Source: an uncultured Clostridia bacterium (lineage in GTDB: Bacteria > Bacillota > Clostridia > TANB77 > CAG-508). From it: a stretch of 32,604 nt of DNA. Where the stretch lies: positions 1 through 32,604 of the forward strand of contig CANRPQ010000002.1 in assembly GCA_947632525.1 (NCBI GenBank), in the 5' to 3' direction. This document shows positions 7,377 to 17,079 of this stretch, piece after piece. The notes below the pieces were generated by a model. That model saw only the letters and a program-made list of their open reading frames with translations. It was not told where the DNA came from and did not search any database. Positions within the stretch are counted from its first letter, which is position 1. Every line of letters begins with the position of its first letter. Both the position numbers and the translations under genes were made by a program.

Positions 7377-7814
7377 ATGGAAATATTTACTTTATTAGAA
7401 ACTTTAGAGGATATGCTAGAAAAAAGCAGAAATGTACCTTTTTCTAGTAAATGCGTAGTAGATAAAGAAGAAATTCTAGATATAATTAAAGAAATTAGGC
7501 TAAAGCTACCAGAAGAGCTAAAACAAGCAAAATGGGTAAAAGAAGAAAGACAACGTATCTTAGTTGAAGCTCAAAGCGAAGCAGACGAGATAATTAAGGA
7601 AGCTGAAAATAGAATTATTTCTATGATTGATGAACATGAAATCACAAGAAAAGCTTATGAAAAGAAAGTAGAAATTATTGAAACAGCTAATGAAATGTCT
7701 CGAGAGATTTCAAAAGGTACCAAAGACTATGCAGACAGTATATTATCTGGTATTGAAGTAGCATTAGAAGATGCGTTAAAAGTAATAAAAAATAATAGAC
7801 AAGAACTTAAATAA
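7377..7814 (+). CDS. Coiled-coil protein of the rsmD neighbourhood
   Basis: A 145-aa soluble, highly charged protein that is almost entirely helical and coiled-coil (about 50-140, rich in Glu, Lys, Ile and Ala). It has no signal peptide or membrane segment. Proteins of this kind beside rsmD/coaD in Clostridia are commonly annotated as 'ATPase' or V-type ATPase subunit H-like. I see no nucleotide-binding motif, so that label is not supported here. GAAAGGGGT precedes the ATG. A repeat-containing hairpin follows directly. Confidence 0.75.
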   Translation: MEIFTLLETLEDMLEKSRNVPFSSKCVVDKEEILDIIKEIRLKLPEELKQAKWVKEERQRILVEAQSEADEIIKEAENRIISMIDEHEITRKAYEKKVEIIETANEMSREISKGTKDYADSILSGIEVALEDALKVIKNNRQELK

Positions 7815-7821
7815 ATTTTTC

Positions 7822-7889
7822 GGAAGTCAGAAATCGGAAGTCAGAGATTAAAAATCAATGTAATGTTGATTTCCGATTTCTGACTTTTT
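7822..7889. repeat. Large hairpin with tandem 15-bp repeats; probable terminator
   Basis: The 16-nt arm at 7824-7839 (AAGTCAGAAATCGGAA) pairs perfectly with 7871-7886, followed by TTT. The 5' arm lies in a tandem duplication: CGGAAGTCAG occurs at 7821-7830 and 7836-7845, so two pairing registers are possible. A second nested stem (AAATCAA at 7852-7858 with TTGATTT at 7866-7872) is also available. It begins 10 nt after the coiled-coil gene and ends before the spoIIIE ribosome binding site. It looks like a terminator built from a dispersed intergenic repeat. Confidence 0.6.
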
Positions 7890-7946
7890 ATGTTAGTTAG
7901 AACACATAACTCACATAATCACATAAACAATAGGAGGAATGTGAAA

Positions 7947-10361
7947 GTGGCAGCAAAACGCGGAAGAAAAAAGAAAAATAAAATAGATATAAATATAGCA
8001 GTAGTAGTTTTAGCATTACTTAGTATTTTACTTATGATTTTAATTTATACCAAATCAGGAAGTATTGGGGCAAAACTTAGCCCAATGCTTGGCGGAATTA
8101 TGGGGTTTATAAAATATATTATCCCAATTGGAACATTACTTATTGCTATTTATATGACACATAATGATAGAGAGTACATGACTCACAAACTAATTCAATA
8201 TGTCATTTTTCTTGCTTGTATTGCAGCAATGTTTAGCATATTTCAATGCAAAATAGATGCCAATAAAGAATTCTCAGATGTAATACAAGATTGCTATTAT
8301 CAAGGCGAAAGAGATGTAGGTGGAGGAGCAATTGGAGCAATCTTGGCGTTTCCTTTAATAAAAATGTTGGGCCCAGTGGGTGCAGCTATTTTAATGATTG
8401 GAATTTCTATAATTATGCTTATTTTCATATTTGGTATAAGACCAGCAGAATTAATTAGTAATTTTCTAGATGACATGCAATACAGAAAAGAAGAAAGAGA
8501 AGCAGAATATCAAAAAGAGATAAAGGGTAAAAAACATTATGATGAAATTGATGAAGAGCCACGCAGAGAAACAAAAAGAGAAAGAAGAATGCGTGAGAGA
8601 ATGGAAGCTGAAAAATTGGCAGCCCAATTTGAAGACCAATTAACAATTAACTTAAATGGTGCAGATGATAAAAAAATGGGTAAAAAATATGATCATACTA
8701 ATGATGAATTAGATATACCATTTTTAGGAAAGAAGAAAGAAAAAATTGACTCAAGAACAATGGATTCACCAAATGTAATAGATGCAAACTTATTTAAACA
8801 AGTTGAAGAACAAAAAGAAGATAAAACAAAAGAGGTACTACAACTAGAACATACTGTTACTGTTGAAGACGAAAATTATGAATTTCCACCAATTCAATTA
8901 TTGAGTGAGCCAGAAAAAAGAACAAGTAGGGGAAGCAAGAAAACAGTAGCAGATACAGCCACTCAATTACAAAAAACATTATATAGTTTTGGTGTTTCTG
9001 CAAAAGTAGAAGATGTTTCAGTAGGTCCAGCAATTACTAGATATGAACTAAAACCTGCAGAAGGAGTACGTGTTAGTAAAATAGCTAATTTAGCAGATGA
9101 TATTGCGCTAAATTTAGCAGCTGAAAGTATTCGTATAGAAGCACCAATTCCTGGTAAACAAGCAGTAGGAATTGAAATACCAAATAAAGAAAATGAAATG
9201 GTACATTTTAGAGAAGTTATTGAAGATAATAAATTTATAGAACACAAATCAAAATTAGCTTTCGGACTTGGAAAAGATGTTGCAGGGCAAGTGGTTGTAA
9301 CTGATATTGCAAAAATGCCCCATGTTTTAATAGCAGGTGCAACAGGTTCTGGTAAAAGTGTTTGCATTAATACATTAATTTCTAGCATTTTATATAAATC
9401 AAAACCAAGTGAAGTAAAACTACTAATGGTAGATCCAAAAATCGTAGAACTTTCAGTATACAATGGAATACCACATTTATTAATTCCAGTAGTAACTGAC
9501 CCTAAAAAAGCGGCAGGTGCTTTGGCTTGGGCTGTACAAGAAATGGAAGATCGTTATCAAAAATTTGCAGCAAAAGGAGTTAGAGATTTAAAAGGATATA
9601 ATGAAGCAATGAAAAAAGAAGAAGGAAATGCAACCTTACCTCAAATTGTTATCATTATTGATGAGTTAGCAGATTTAATGATGGTATCTCCAAAAGATGT
9701 TGAAGATTCTATATGTCGTTTAGCACAAAAGGCAAGAGCAGCAGGTATGCACTTAGTTATCGCAACACAAAGACCATCTGTTGATGTTATAACAGGTATT
9801 ATAAAGGCAAATATTCCATCAAGAATAGCATTCTCAGTATCTTCACAAGTAGACTCTAGAACTATTTTGGATATGGCAGGTGCAGAAAAATTACTAGGTA
9901 AAGGTGACATGCTATTTTATCCAGCAGGTGCTACAAAGCCTACTAGGGTGCAAGGTGCATTTGTATCAGACTCAGAAGTAGAAAAAATAGTAGACTTTAT
10001 TAAAGCAGAAGGTGAAGTTACATACAATGAAGATATTATAGAGAAAATAGAAAATGCAAACAAAACAGAAAAAGAATTAGAAGCAGAACAAGCTGCAGAT
10101 GATGACGGAACAGACCCACTTCTTATGGAAGCCATTGATACAGTAGTAGAATCAAGGCAAGCATCAACATCATTTATTCAAAGAAGATTTAAAGTAGGAT
10201 ATGCGAGAGCAGGAAGAATTATTGACCAAATGGAAGAAAGAGGGGTTATATCAGGATATCAAGGAAGTAAACCTAGAGAGGTTTTAATGTCAAAAGAAAG
10301 GTGGCAAGAATTAAAAATGGCACCAAGTACTAATAATGATACTGATATTAATCAAGAGTAG
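7947..10361 (+). CDS. spoIIIE: DNA translocase SpoIIIE/FtsK
   Basis: A septal ATP-driven DNA pump that clears or resolves chromosomes at division. I choose GTG at 7947 because AGGAGG at 7932-7937 lies 9 nt upstream; upstream in-frame codons, from an ATG at 7890, precede this site. The 804-aa protein has a basic N-terminus, about four membrane helices (roughly 15-175), a charged linker (about 180-330) and the motor: beta-domain Walker A GATGSGKS at 464-471 and Walker B with DELAD at 572-576. The C-terminal gamma winged helix (GYARAGRIIDQMEERGVISG) normally reads orientation sequences in DNA. The window does not show whether the cell sporulates, so FtsK is an equally good name. Confidence 0.95.
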   Translation: MAAKRGRKKKNKIDINIAVVVLALLSILLMILIYTKSGSIGAKLSPMLGGIMGFIKYIIPIGTLLIAIYMTHNDREYMTHKLIQYVIFLACIAAMFSIFQCKIDANKEFSDVIQDCYYQGERDVGGGAIGAILAFPLIKMLGPVGAAILMIGISIIMLIFIFGIRPAELISNFLDDMQYRKEEREAEYQKEIKGKKHYDEIDEEPRRETKRERRMRERMEAEKLAAQFEDQLTINLNGADDKKMGKKYDHTNDELDIPFLGKKKEKIDSRTMDSPNVIDANLFKQVEEQKEDKTKEVLQLEHTVTVEDENYEFPPIQLLSEPEKRTSRGSKKTVADTATQLQKTLYSFGVSAKVEDVSVGPAITRYELKPAEGVRVSKIANLADDIALNLAAESIRIEAPIPGKQAVGIEIPNKENEMVHFREVIEDNKFIEHKSKLAFGLGKDVAGQVVVTDIAKMPHVLIAGATGSGKSVCINTLISSILYKSKPSEVKLLMVDPKIVELSVYNGIPHLLIPVVTDPKKAAGALAWAVQEMEDRYQKFAAKGVRDLKGYNEAMKKEEGNATLPQIVIIIDELADLMMVSPKDVEDSICRLAQKARAAGMHLVIATQRPSVDVITGIIKANIPSRIAFSVSSQVDSRTILDMAGAEKLLGKGDMLFYPAGATKPTRVQGAFVSDSEVEKIVDFIKAEGEVTYNEDIIEKIENANKTEKELEAEQAADDDGTDPLLMEAIDTVVESRQASTSFIQRRFKVGYARAGRIIDQMEERGVISGYQGSKPREVLMSKERWQELKMAPSTNNDTDINQE

Positions 10362-10421
10362 AATTATTGATTAGATTTTAGAATGCCTAAAAAATTTAAC
10401 TAATGAAAAGAAAGAGAAAAA

Positions 10422-11987
10422 ATGGAGAAAAAAGAAAAAATTTTTTCAAAATTAAATATTAAAGATTATACAAATCGCTTAGAGAAGATTTTAGAGAAAA
10501 AGAAATTCTCATTAGATACAAAAAATCTTCTTTTAAGTATGCTATATAAAATAGAAAATGGATATAACGATTATTCTAAAACAAAAATTCAAGTTCCTAA
10601 TAAAAATGAATTTATACAAAATATTTTTAATATTATAAATAAAAAATGTAATCAAATAATTGTTGCTGAGTTTGATTCACAAGCAAGCAGTTTGCTAAAA
10701 AATAAAAATGTAAAGTATATAATAGACAAGGAAAAGCAAGAAATCATTGCAATTGCAAATGAACTACTAGTATTTAATTGTATTTTAAATATGCAAGAAA
10801 ATGAAATTATTATGCCACAAGAAAAACAATCTTTAAAAGTACCAGTTTCTAATTTGTTAAACATAGGAAACCGCATAAATCAAACAGAAGTTATACGTGA
10901 CTTTAATGGGTGGTCTTGGGACATAGTATTAAAAGAAATTGATAATATTAGTGTAAACACTGTTTTTCAAACAATATTATATTTAACAGGTTACGAATTT
11001 ATACAAAAATGGATAAATAACTCTAGTAATTTGGCAGATTACCTTGACTTATTTTCTTCTTATTTAAAAGAAAATTATGGTGAAAAAAGAGCTAATCAAT
11101 TTATTACCTTATTTTGCAAATTAGCTATAGATATATCAATATATGATAAAAATGAACAATATGAATTTTGGAAAGAAAAAAGAGACATTTTTAATCAGGA
11201 ATTAGAAAAATTACAGGATAAAGAAAATTATATAAGCAACAAAACAAAAGAAAAGAAAGAGTATACAAAACAAATTGAAGATATTGACAAAATAATAAAT
11301 AACAAAGAATTACTAAAAGAAGAATACACTAAAAGAAACGAAAAATTACCTAACAAAGAAAAAATCTTTAGCATAAGTCACTTAGTATTAAGATTAGAAA
11401 AAGAAAGAAATGATTTTTTAGAAAAGATAAAACAGTGTAACATATTAATTGAGCCAAAGGGATATGTAAAACGCAAACATGAGGTGGAAGCTAAGGTTCA
11501 ATTTTTAAACAAGTTAGATATTGATAAGAATCAAGATATAAGAAATACAATCATACAACTGTGCAATATATTTTTAAGTTGTTTTGAAATCAAAATTGCA
11601 AAAGCACAAACAAAACAAGAAGTATTAACATATATTTATGAACTACGCTATTATGGGTTTTTGCCATTGGACAAAGAAGGGAATACTTTAAAATCTATAC
11701 CAAAATTACAAATTGCTTTTCAAAAATGTAAAAAGAATTTGTTAGAAAAAGCAAGAAAGTTAGGTGTAATAGACGAAATAACAGAAGATGAAAAGGCAAA
11801 CTTTGAAATAGTAAGCAAAATTTTTGATAGTAAAATGATTGACTTAGACCATATGATAGTAGAAATAAAGATTATTGACGAAAAACTATATGTTGAATAT
11901 TATGATGAAAAAGTATTGGAATCAAGAATTCAAGTACAAAGTGATAAAACAATTAAACTAAAGAAAAAGACGAAACTATTTATATAA
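10422..11987 (+). CDS. Hypothetical protein, 521 aa, helical/coiled-coil
   Basis: Not recognised. The protein is soluble, Lys/Glu/Ile/Asn-rich and predicted mostly helical. The strongest coiled-coil is about residues 245-345. A short motif-like stretch, FNGWSWDIVLKEIDN, lies near 160-175, and the C-terminus looks beta-rich (YVEYYDEKVLESRIQVQSD) with a basic tail. There is no signal peptide, membrane segment, P-loop or metal-binding motif. The ribosome binding site is weak (AAAGAG, about 7 nt before the ATG). It follows spoIIIE by 60 nt and precedes a metallo-beta-lactamase gene by 32 nt on the same strand. Composition matches its neighbours, so recent transfer is unlikely. Confidence 0.75.
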   Translation: MEKKEKIFSKLNIKDYTNRLEKILEKKKFSLDTKNLLLSMLYKIENGYNDYSKTKIQVPNKNEFIQNIFNIINKKCNQIIVAEFDSQASSLLKNKNVKYIIDKEKQEIIAIANELLVFNCILNMQENEIIMPQEKQSLKVPVSNLLNIGNRINQTEVIRDFNGWSWDIVLKEIDNISVNTVFQTILYLTGYEFIQKWINNSSNLADYLDLFSSYLKENYGEKRANQFITLFCKLAIDISIYDKNEQYEFWKEKRDIFNQELEKLQDKENYISNKTKEKKEYTKQIEDIDKIINNKELLKEEYTKRNEKLPNKEKIFSISHLVLRLEKERNDFLEKIKQCNILIEPKGYVKRKHEVEAKVQFLNKLDIDKNQDIRNTIIQLCNIFLSCFEIKIAKAQTKQEVLTYIYELRYYGFLPLDKEGNTLKSIPKLQIAFQKCKKNLLEKARKLGVIDEITEDEKANFEIVSKIFDSKMIDLDHMIVEIKIIDEKLYVEYYDEKVLESRIQVQSDKTIKLKKKTKLFI

Positions 11988-12019
11988 AATAAAAAAACAA
12001 GGAAAGGACTTATAAAAAT

Positions 12020-13669
12020 ATGAAAATTACATTTTTGGGGGCAACTAAAACTGTAACAGGATCTAACTTTTTAGTAGAAGGAGCAGGAAAAAAATTTTTA
12101 GTAGATTGTGGAATGTACCAAGGAAGCGCAAGAGATGAAATGGAAAATAGTGAGCCATTTGCTTTCAATATACAAGATATTGATTTTGTGCTATTAACAC
12201 ATGCACATATAGACCACTCAGGAAGACTTCCAAAATTATATGTAGATGGATACAGAAATCCAATTATCACTACAAAGGCAACAAGAGATTTGTGTTCTAT
12301 TATGCTACCAGATAGTGGTCATATTCAAGAACAAGAAAATGAATGGAAAAATAAGAAAAGATTAAGACAGGGTCAATCACCTTTACCACCTTTATACACT
12401 GCTCAAGACGGTATAGACTGTATGGAAATTTTTAAACCAGTTTCATATGATGAAATTATAGAAATCGATGAAAACATTCATGTACGTTTTAATGACGCAG
12501 GACACATGCTAGGGTCTGCAATTATTGAAATTTGGGTAAAAGAAGACGGAAAAGAAACCAAAGCTGTATTTACAGGAGATTTAGGAAATAATGACATTCC
12601 ATTATTATCATCTCCAACAATGATAGAAACCGCAGATTATTTAGTAATGGAATCTACATATGGCTCAAGACTTCACATGAGAAATGACGATAAAGCTAAC
12701 CTTTTTGTAGATATTGTTTCAGAAACTTTAGATAAAGGCGGCACAGTAGTAATTCCGTCATTTGCTGTTGGTAGAACTCAAGAGATATTATATGAAATAA
12801 ATAACTTGAAAGATATGCAAACTAGTGACGAATTTAAGAAAAAATATGAGAGCATAATGAAAGCACCAGTATATGTAGATAGTCCACTTGCAATATCTGC
12901 CACAGAAATTTTTAGAGAAAATGCTAATTTATTTGATGAAGAAACACAAGCTGTTATTGAATCAGGAGATAATCCATTAGAGTTTCCAGGACTTCAATTT
13001 ACCAGAACTGCAGAAGAATCAAAAGAATTAAATGCAAAGCAAGAGTCTTCAATTATAATATCTGCTAGTGGTATGTGTGAAGTAGGAAGAATTAAACATC
13101 ACTTAAAACATCATTTATGGGATCCAAACAGTACCATATTATTTGTAGGATATCAAGCACCAGGAACTCTAGGAAGAAGATTAGTAGACGGGGAAAAGAA
13201 AGTTAAGATTTTTGGAGAAGAAATTGCAGTAAACGCAAGAATAGAGTATATTGAAGGATACTCAGGACATGCAGATCAAGAGTGGCTTCTAAATTTTGTA
13301 TACTCATTTATTACAAAACCAAAACACATTTTTTTAGTACATGGTGAACCAGAAGGACAAATAGTATTAAAAGATAAAATATTAGAAAATACAAGTATTC
13401 CAGTAACAATTCCAAATTATGGAGAAAGCTATACACTAGATGATAAATTAACAATGACACAAGAAGTAGAACCAAAAGTAAGGAATAATACTGAACGAAA
13501 TGATGTAATAAATAGAATAAGAATATTAAAAGAAGAATTGGACGATATGGAAAATATCGTTAGAGAAGAATATTTAGGAAAAGAAGCAGATGACTATAGT
13601 ATTAGCCGTCTAAAACTAAGATTAAAAGAAATTGAAGAACAAATTGTAAGAATTGTGGAGAAAAACTAA
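12020..13669 (+). CDS. Metallo-beta-lactamase/beta-CASP protein, probable RNase
   Basis: A 549-aa protein of the beta-CASP group, which contains RNA-processing nucleases related to CPSF-73/YsfA-type proteins. It starts MKITFLGATKTVTGSNFLVE. The metal-binding motif HAHIDHSG is at 61-68, a further conserved His/Asp set lies in NDAGHMLGSAI and FTGDLGN, and the beta-CASP insert includes SFAVGRTQEILY. The C-terminal RMMBL part contains YSGHADQEWLL and FLVHGEPEGQ. A helical C-terminal extension (about 490-549) follows. Its length exceeds the ~450 aa of a minimal family member. The stop codon overlaps the next start (TAATG), so it is translationally coupled to the GH15 gene. Confidence 0.88.
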   Translation: MKITFLGATKTVTGSNFLVEGAGKKFLVDCGMYQGSARDEMENSEPFAFNIQDIDFVLLTHAHIDHSGRLPKLYVDGYRNPIITTKATRDLCSIMLPDSGHIQEQENEWKNKKRLRQGQSPLPPLYTAQDGIDCMEIFKPVSYDEIIEIDENIHVRFNDAGHMLGSAIIEIWVKEDGKETKAVFTGDLGNNDIPLLSSPTMIETADYLVMESTYGSRLHMRNDDKANLFVDIVSETLDKGGTVVIPSFAVGRTQEILYEINNLKDMQTSDEFKKKYESIMKAPVYVDSPLAISATEIFRENANLFDEETQAVIESGDNPLEFPGLQFTRTAEESKELNAKQESSIIISASGMCEVGRIKHHLKHHLWDPNSTILFVGYQAPGTLGRRLVDGEKKVKIFGEEIAVNARIEYIEGYSGHADQEWLLNFVYSFITKPKHIFLVHGEPEGQIVLKDKILENTSIPVTIPNYGESYTLDDKLTMTQEVEPKVRNNTERNDVINRIRILKEELDDMENIVREEYLGKEADDYSISRLKLRLKEIEEQIVRIVEKN

Positions 13670-15612
13670 TGAAAAATAAATATAATAATGATGCAATTAT
13701 TGGTGGGAATAATATAACAGCAAGTTATACCGATAAAGGTGAATTGCTAAGGGTTATGTATCCTGCACCAGATTTTAGAAATTGGATAGATGAATTTGTA
13801 ACAGGAATAAAAATAAATGACTCTGCCATAATTTATCTACACGATGATATTAATAATGTATATGACCAATATTATACAGAAAATACTAATGTATTACATA
13901 CAAAAATAACCAATACGTATTTTAATCTAAACATAAAGCAAACCGACTTTGCCTTAATAAAAAATAGCGTCTTGGTTAAAAAATATGAATTTGAAAATAA
14001 AAATAATATAGATTTAAATGTTAATTTTATAGTACATGCTAAACTATTATCCGATATTAATAATATGGTAGGTTCTGAAATTAAAGACAATACTTTAATA
14101 CAATATTGCCATGACTATACTATGTATACATTTTCAAACACTCCATTACTTAGTTATCAACTAAACGATATTAAAGAAAATATAGGAAGCGGAGTAATAA
14201 GTGACAAAGATTACATAGGAATGTCATGTGACTCTGGAATTAGTTATGACATAGGAACTATAAAACCACAACAAAAAAAGGAACTTATAATATATTTATA
14301 TTTCAAAACAAACGAAGAAAAACAAACACAAGACAGTATAAAAAAAGAATTATCAGATATTCGTAAATTAGATGTGAACAAAGAACAACAATCTGTAGAA
14401 AAATATTGGAAAAAATATGTAAAAGAACATTTAGGAATACAACTAAAACCAGAAACCAGTGAATACAACAAAAAATTTAATCAAATATATCAAAGAAGCA
14501 TTTTGCTATTTCCACTTTTAACTAATTCAGAAACAGGTGGAATTTCAGCAGCAGTAGAAATTGATGAAAATATGACACAGTGTGGAAGATATAGTTACTG
14601 CTGGCCAAGAGATGCCGTATTTGTTACAAAAGCATTAGACTTATTAAAAATGACTAAAGAAGCAGAAAAATTCTATAAAAATTTTTGCAAAAATACACAA
14701 AGTAAAAATGGAATGTGGGAACAGAGATTTTACACAGATGAGAGACTAGCACCATGTTGGGGCTATCAAATTGACGAAACAGCCAGTGTTATATTTGGAG
14801 TTTATGAACACTACAAAGTAGTCAAAGATATTAAGTTTTTAAAAGACACATATAAAATGTGTGAAAATGCTGCTAAATTTTTATGCACTTATATGGACAA
14901 CATATTAGGAACAGTAGACAAATCAGATGTTGTAAAAAATGAAATTGAAGAAACATATCATACTCAAGACAGAAACAAATTGCCAGTAAGTTATGATTTA
15001 TGGGAAATGCATGAAGGAGTTCATCTATATTCTTTATCAGCAATTTATGCAGCATTCCAATCAATAAAAAACATACATGAAGTAATAAGACCAGAATATG
15101 AAGTTAAAAATCGTTTAAAAGTGGAAGCAATGAACAAATTAGAAGCAAAGACCACAAAATATCAAGAAGAAATAAAAGAGTACATATTACAACATTTATA
15201 TGATGAAAGAACAAAGACATTTTTAAGAAATCAAAATGACAATCGTACTGATATTAGTGAATTAGGAATAGTAATTCCTTTTGAACTATTTTCTCCAAAA
15301 GAAAAGAAAGTATTAAACACAATTGAAAAAATAAACATGACATTAAGAACATATACAGGGGGATATCTAAGGTTTGAAGAAGACCATTATCGCAAGGGAA
15401 ACAGCCCATGGCCAATTTCTACAGCATGGATGGGAATGTACTACCAAAAGGCAGGAGAAAAAAGAAAAGCAAAAGAATGTCTTGAATTTATTATAAACAC
15501 CGCTAATAAACATGGATTTTTATCAGAGCAAGTTAGCAATGAAACGATGCAACCAAATTGGGTTAATGGACTTGGCTGGTCTCACGCAATGTTTGTAAGT
15601 TTATGTCAGTAA
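13669..15612 (+). CDS. Glycoside hydrolase family 15 (glucoamylase-like)
   Basis: A 647-aa protein with the bacterial/archaeal GH15 plan: an N-terminal beta-sandwich domain (about 1-260) and an (alpha/alpha)6 catalytic barrel. Recognisable motifs are GRYSYCWPRDAVFV, WGYQIDETA, LWEMHEGVHLYSL (Trp445, Glu446, Glu449 region, general acid) and LSEQ with Glu620 as candidate base, then NWVNGLGWSHA. GH15 enzymes release glucose from alpha-glucans or split trehalose. No signal peptide is present, so it acts inside the cell, perhaps on glycogen-like or malto-oligosaccharides. It overlaps the upstream beta-CASP gene by 1 nt, an odd functional pairing. Confidence 0.9.
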   Translation: MKNKYNNDAIIGGNNITASYTDKGELLRVMYPAPDFRNWIDEFVTGIKINDSAIIYLHDDINNVYDQYYTENTNVLHTKITNTYFNLNIKQTDFALIKNSVLVKKYEFENKNNIDLNVNFIVHAKLLSDINNMVGSEIKDNTLIQYCHDYTMYTFSNTPLLSYQLNDIKENIGSGVISDKDYIGMSCDSGISYDIGTIKPQQKKELIIYLYFKTNEEKQTQDSIKKELSDIRKLDVNKEQQSVEKYWKKYVKEHLGIQLKPETSEYNKKFNQIYQRSILLFPLLTNSETGGISAAVEIDENMTQCGRYSYCWPRDAVFVTKALDLLKMTKEAEKFYKNFCKNTQSKNGMWEQRFYTDERLAPCWGYQIDETASVIFGVYEHYKVVKDIKFLKDTYKMCENAAKFLCTYMDNILGTVDKSDVVKNEIEETYHTQDRNKLPVSYDLWEMHEGVHLYSLSAIYAAFQSIKNIHEVIRPEYEVKNRLKVEAMNKLEAKTTKYQEEIKEYILQHLYDERTKTFLRNQNDNRTDISELGIVIPFELFSPKEKKVLNTIEKINMTLRTYTGGYLRFEEDHYRKGNSPWPISTAWMGMYYQKAGEKRKAKECLEFIINTANKHGFLSEQVSNETMQPNWVNGLGWSHAMFVSLCQ

Positions 15613-15646
15613 AAGTAATGTTTCAAACGGACAAGGGAGTGAAAAA

Positions 15647-17005
15647 ATGGCAAAATCAAAAACTGTATTTGTATGTAGTAATTGTGGATATGAATCTACA
15701 AAATGGCTAGGAAAATGCCCAGGATGCAATGAATGGAATAGCTTTTATGAAGAAAAAATAGCAAAAGATACGGGAAGTGTTGATAAAAAAAGCAAATCCG
15801 TTACTCCAAAACGATTAAATGAAGTCATTGGAAAAGACGCTGTACGTACTCATACTGGTATCGGAGAATTAGACAGAGTATTAGGTGGAGGATTAGTTAA
15901 AGGTTCGTTAGTGTTAGTAGGTGGAGAGCCAGGCATTGGTAAGTCTACCCTAATTTTACAACTTTGCAATAAAATACAAGGAGAAGGCAAAGTTTTATAT
16001 GTTTCAGGAGAAGAATCAGCAGAACAAATTAAATTAAGGGCAGATAGACTTGGCATTAATAATGACGATATTTTGTTTTTAGGAGAAACAGATATTGAAT
16101 TAATAGAAAATAATATATTGGAATTAAATCCAAAATTAGTTATTATTGACTCTATTCAAACCATGTATTCTGATGAAATCTCCTCTGCAGCAGGAACAGT
16201 AAGCCAAGTACGTGAAATTACAGCTCGTATTATGCGAGTATGCAAAAGCAATGAAATTACAACTATTATAATCGGACATGTTACTAAAGAAGGAAACATT
16301 GCAGGACCTAGAGTATTAGAACATATGGTAGATACAGTTCTATATCTAGAGGGAGAGAGATATTTTTCTTATCGTATTTTACGTAGTGTAAAAAATCGTT
16401 TTGGATCTACTAATGAAGTGGGAATGTTTGAAATGCAAAATGAGGGAATGGTTGAAATAACTAATCCTTCTTCAGTACTTATTTCAGAAAGAGAAGATAA
16501 TCCACCAGGCTCTGTAATTGTAGCTAGTATGGAAGGAACCAGACCATTACTTATAGAATTACAGGCTCTAACTACTCCAACCATATTTGGTTTTCCACGT
16601 AGAACTGCAAATGGACTTGATTACAATAGACTTACGATTTTAGTAGCAGTATTAGAAAAAAGAGCAGGACTATCACTAAGCTCGCAAGATATTTATCTAA
16701 ATGTAGTAAGTGGCATTAAAATTAATGAACCAGCAGTAGATTTAGGAATGACTTTAGTTTGTGCGTCTAGTTTTAAAAATATAAGTATTGATAAGAGAAC
16801 TGTTATTATAGGCGAAGTTGGGTTGACAGGAGAGGTAAGAGCAGTAAATTTAATAGATAAAAGGTTAAAAGAAGCAGAAAAATTAGGATTTAAAACCTGT
16901 ATTATACCAGAAAGTAATAAAAAACTATTGAAAGAAAAGTATAATTTAGATATAATAGGGGTTAGAAATGTAAATGAGGCAATGAAAGCAGTAGGACTAA
17001 AATAG
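15647..17005 (+). CDS. radA: DNA repair protein RadA (Sms)
   Basis: RadA is a RecA-like, DnaB-type helicase that processes recombination intermediates by extending D-loops. The 452-aa protein has a zinc finger (Cys10, Cys13, Cys24, Cys27), Walker A GGEPGIGKST at 92-101, the RadA-specific KNRFG motif at 249-253 and a C-terminal Lon-protease-like domain (from about 275). AAGGGAGTG precedes the ATG. disA follows at 74 nt, the classical Firmicutes arrangement; clpC is not upstream, where a GH15 gene occurs instead. Confidence 0.97.
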   Translation: MAKSKTVFVCSNCGYESTKWLGKCPGCNEWNSFYEEKIAKDTGSVDKKSKSVTPKRLNEVIGKDAVRTHTGIGELDRVLGGGLVKGSLVLVGGEPGIGKSTLILQLCNKIQGEGKVLYVSGEESAEQIKLRADRLGINNDDILFLGETDIELIENNILELNPKLVIIDSIQTMYSDEISSAAGTVSQVREITARIMRVCKSNEITTIIIGHVTKEGNIAGPRVLEHMVDTVLYLEGERYFSYRILRSVKNRFGSTNEVGMFEMQNEGMVEITNPSSVLISEREDNPPGSVIVASMEGTRPLLIELQALTTPTIFGFPRRTANGLDYNRLTILVAVLEKRAGLSLSSQDIYLNVVSGIKINEPAVDLGMTLVCASSFKNISIDKRTVIIGEVGLTGEVRAVNLIDKRLKEAEKLGFKTCIIPESNKKLLKEKYNLDIIGVRNVNEAMKAVGLK

Positions 17006-17025
17006 ATTAAATATTTGTCCTCAAG

Positions 17026-17073
17026 CTGACAAAAGTGTCAGTAAAATAACGTCCAAAAACTGACAAAAGGGGG
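17026..17073 (+). promoter_or_regulatory. disA leader with two competing hairpins
   Basis: CTGACA at 17026-17031 can pair with TGTCAG at 17036-17041 over a 4-nt loop. The same right arm, extended to TGTCAGT (17036-17042), can instead pair with ACTGACA at 17059-17065, which directly abuts the GGGGG ribosome binding site at 17069-17073. The two stems exclude each other. CTGACAAAAG occurs as a direct repeat at 17026 and 17060. Confidence 0.4.
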
Positions 17074-17079
17074 TAAGCA

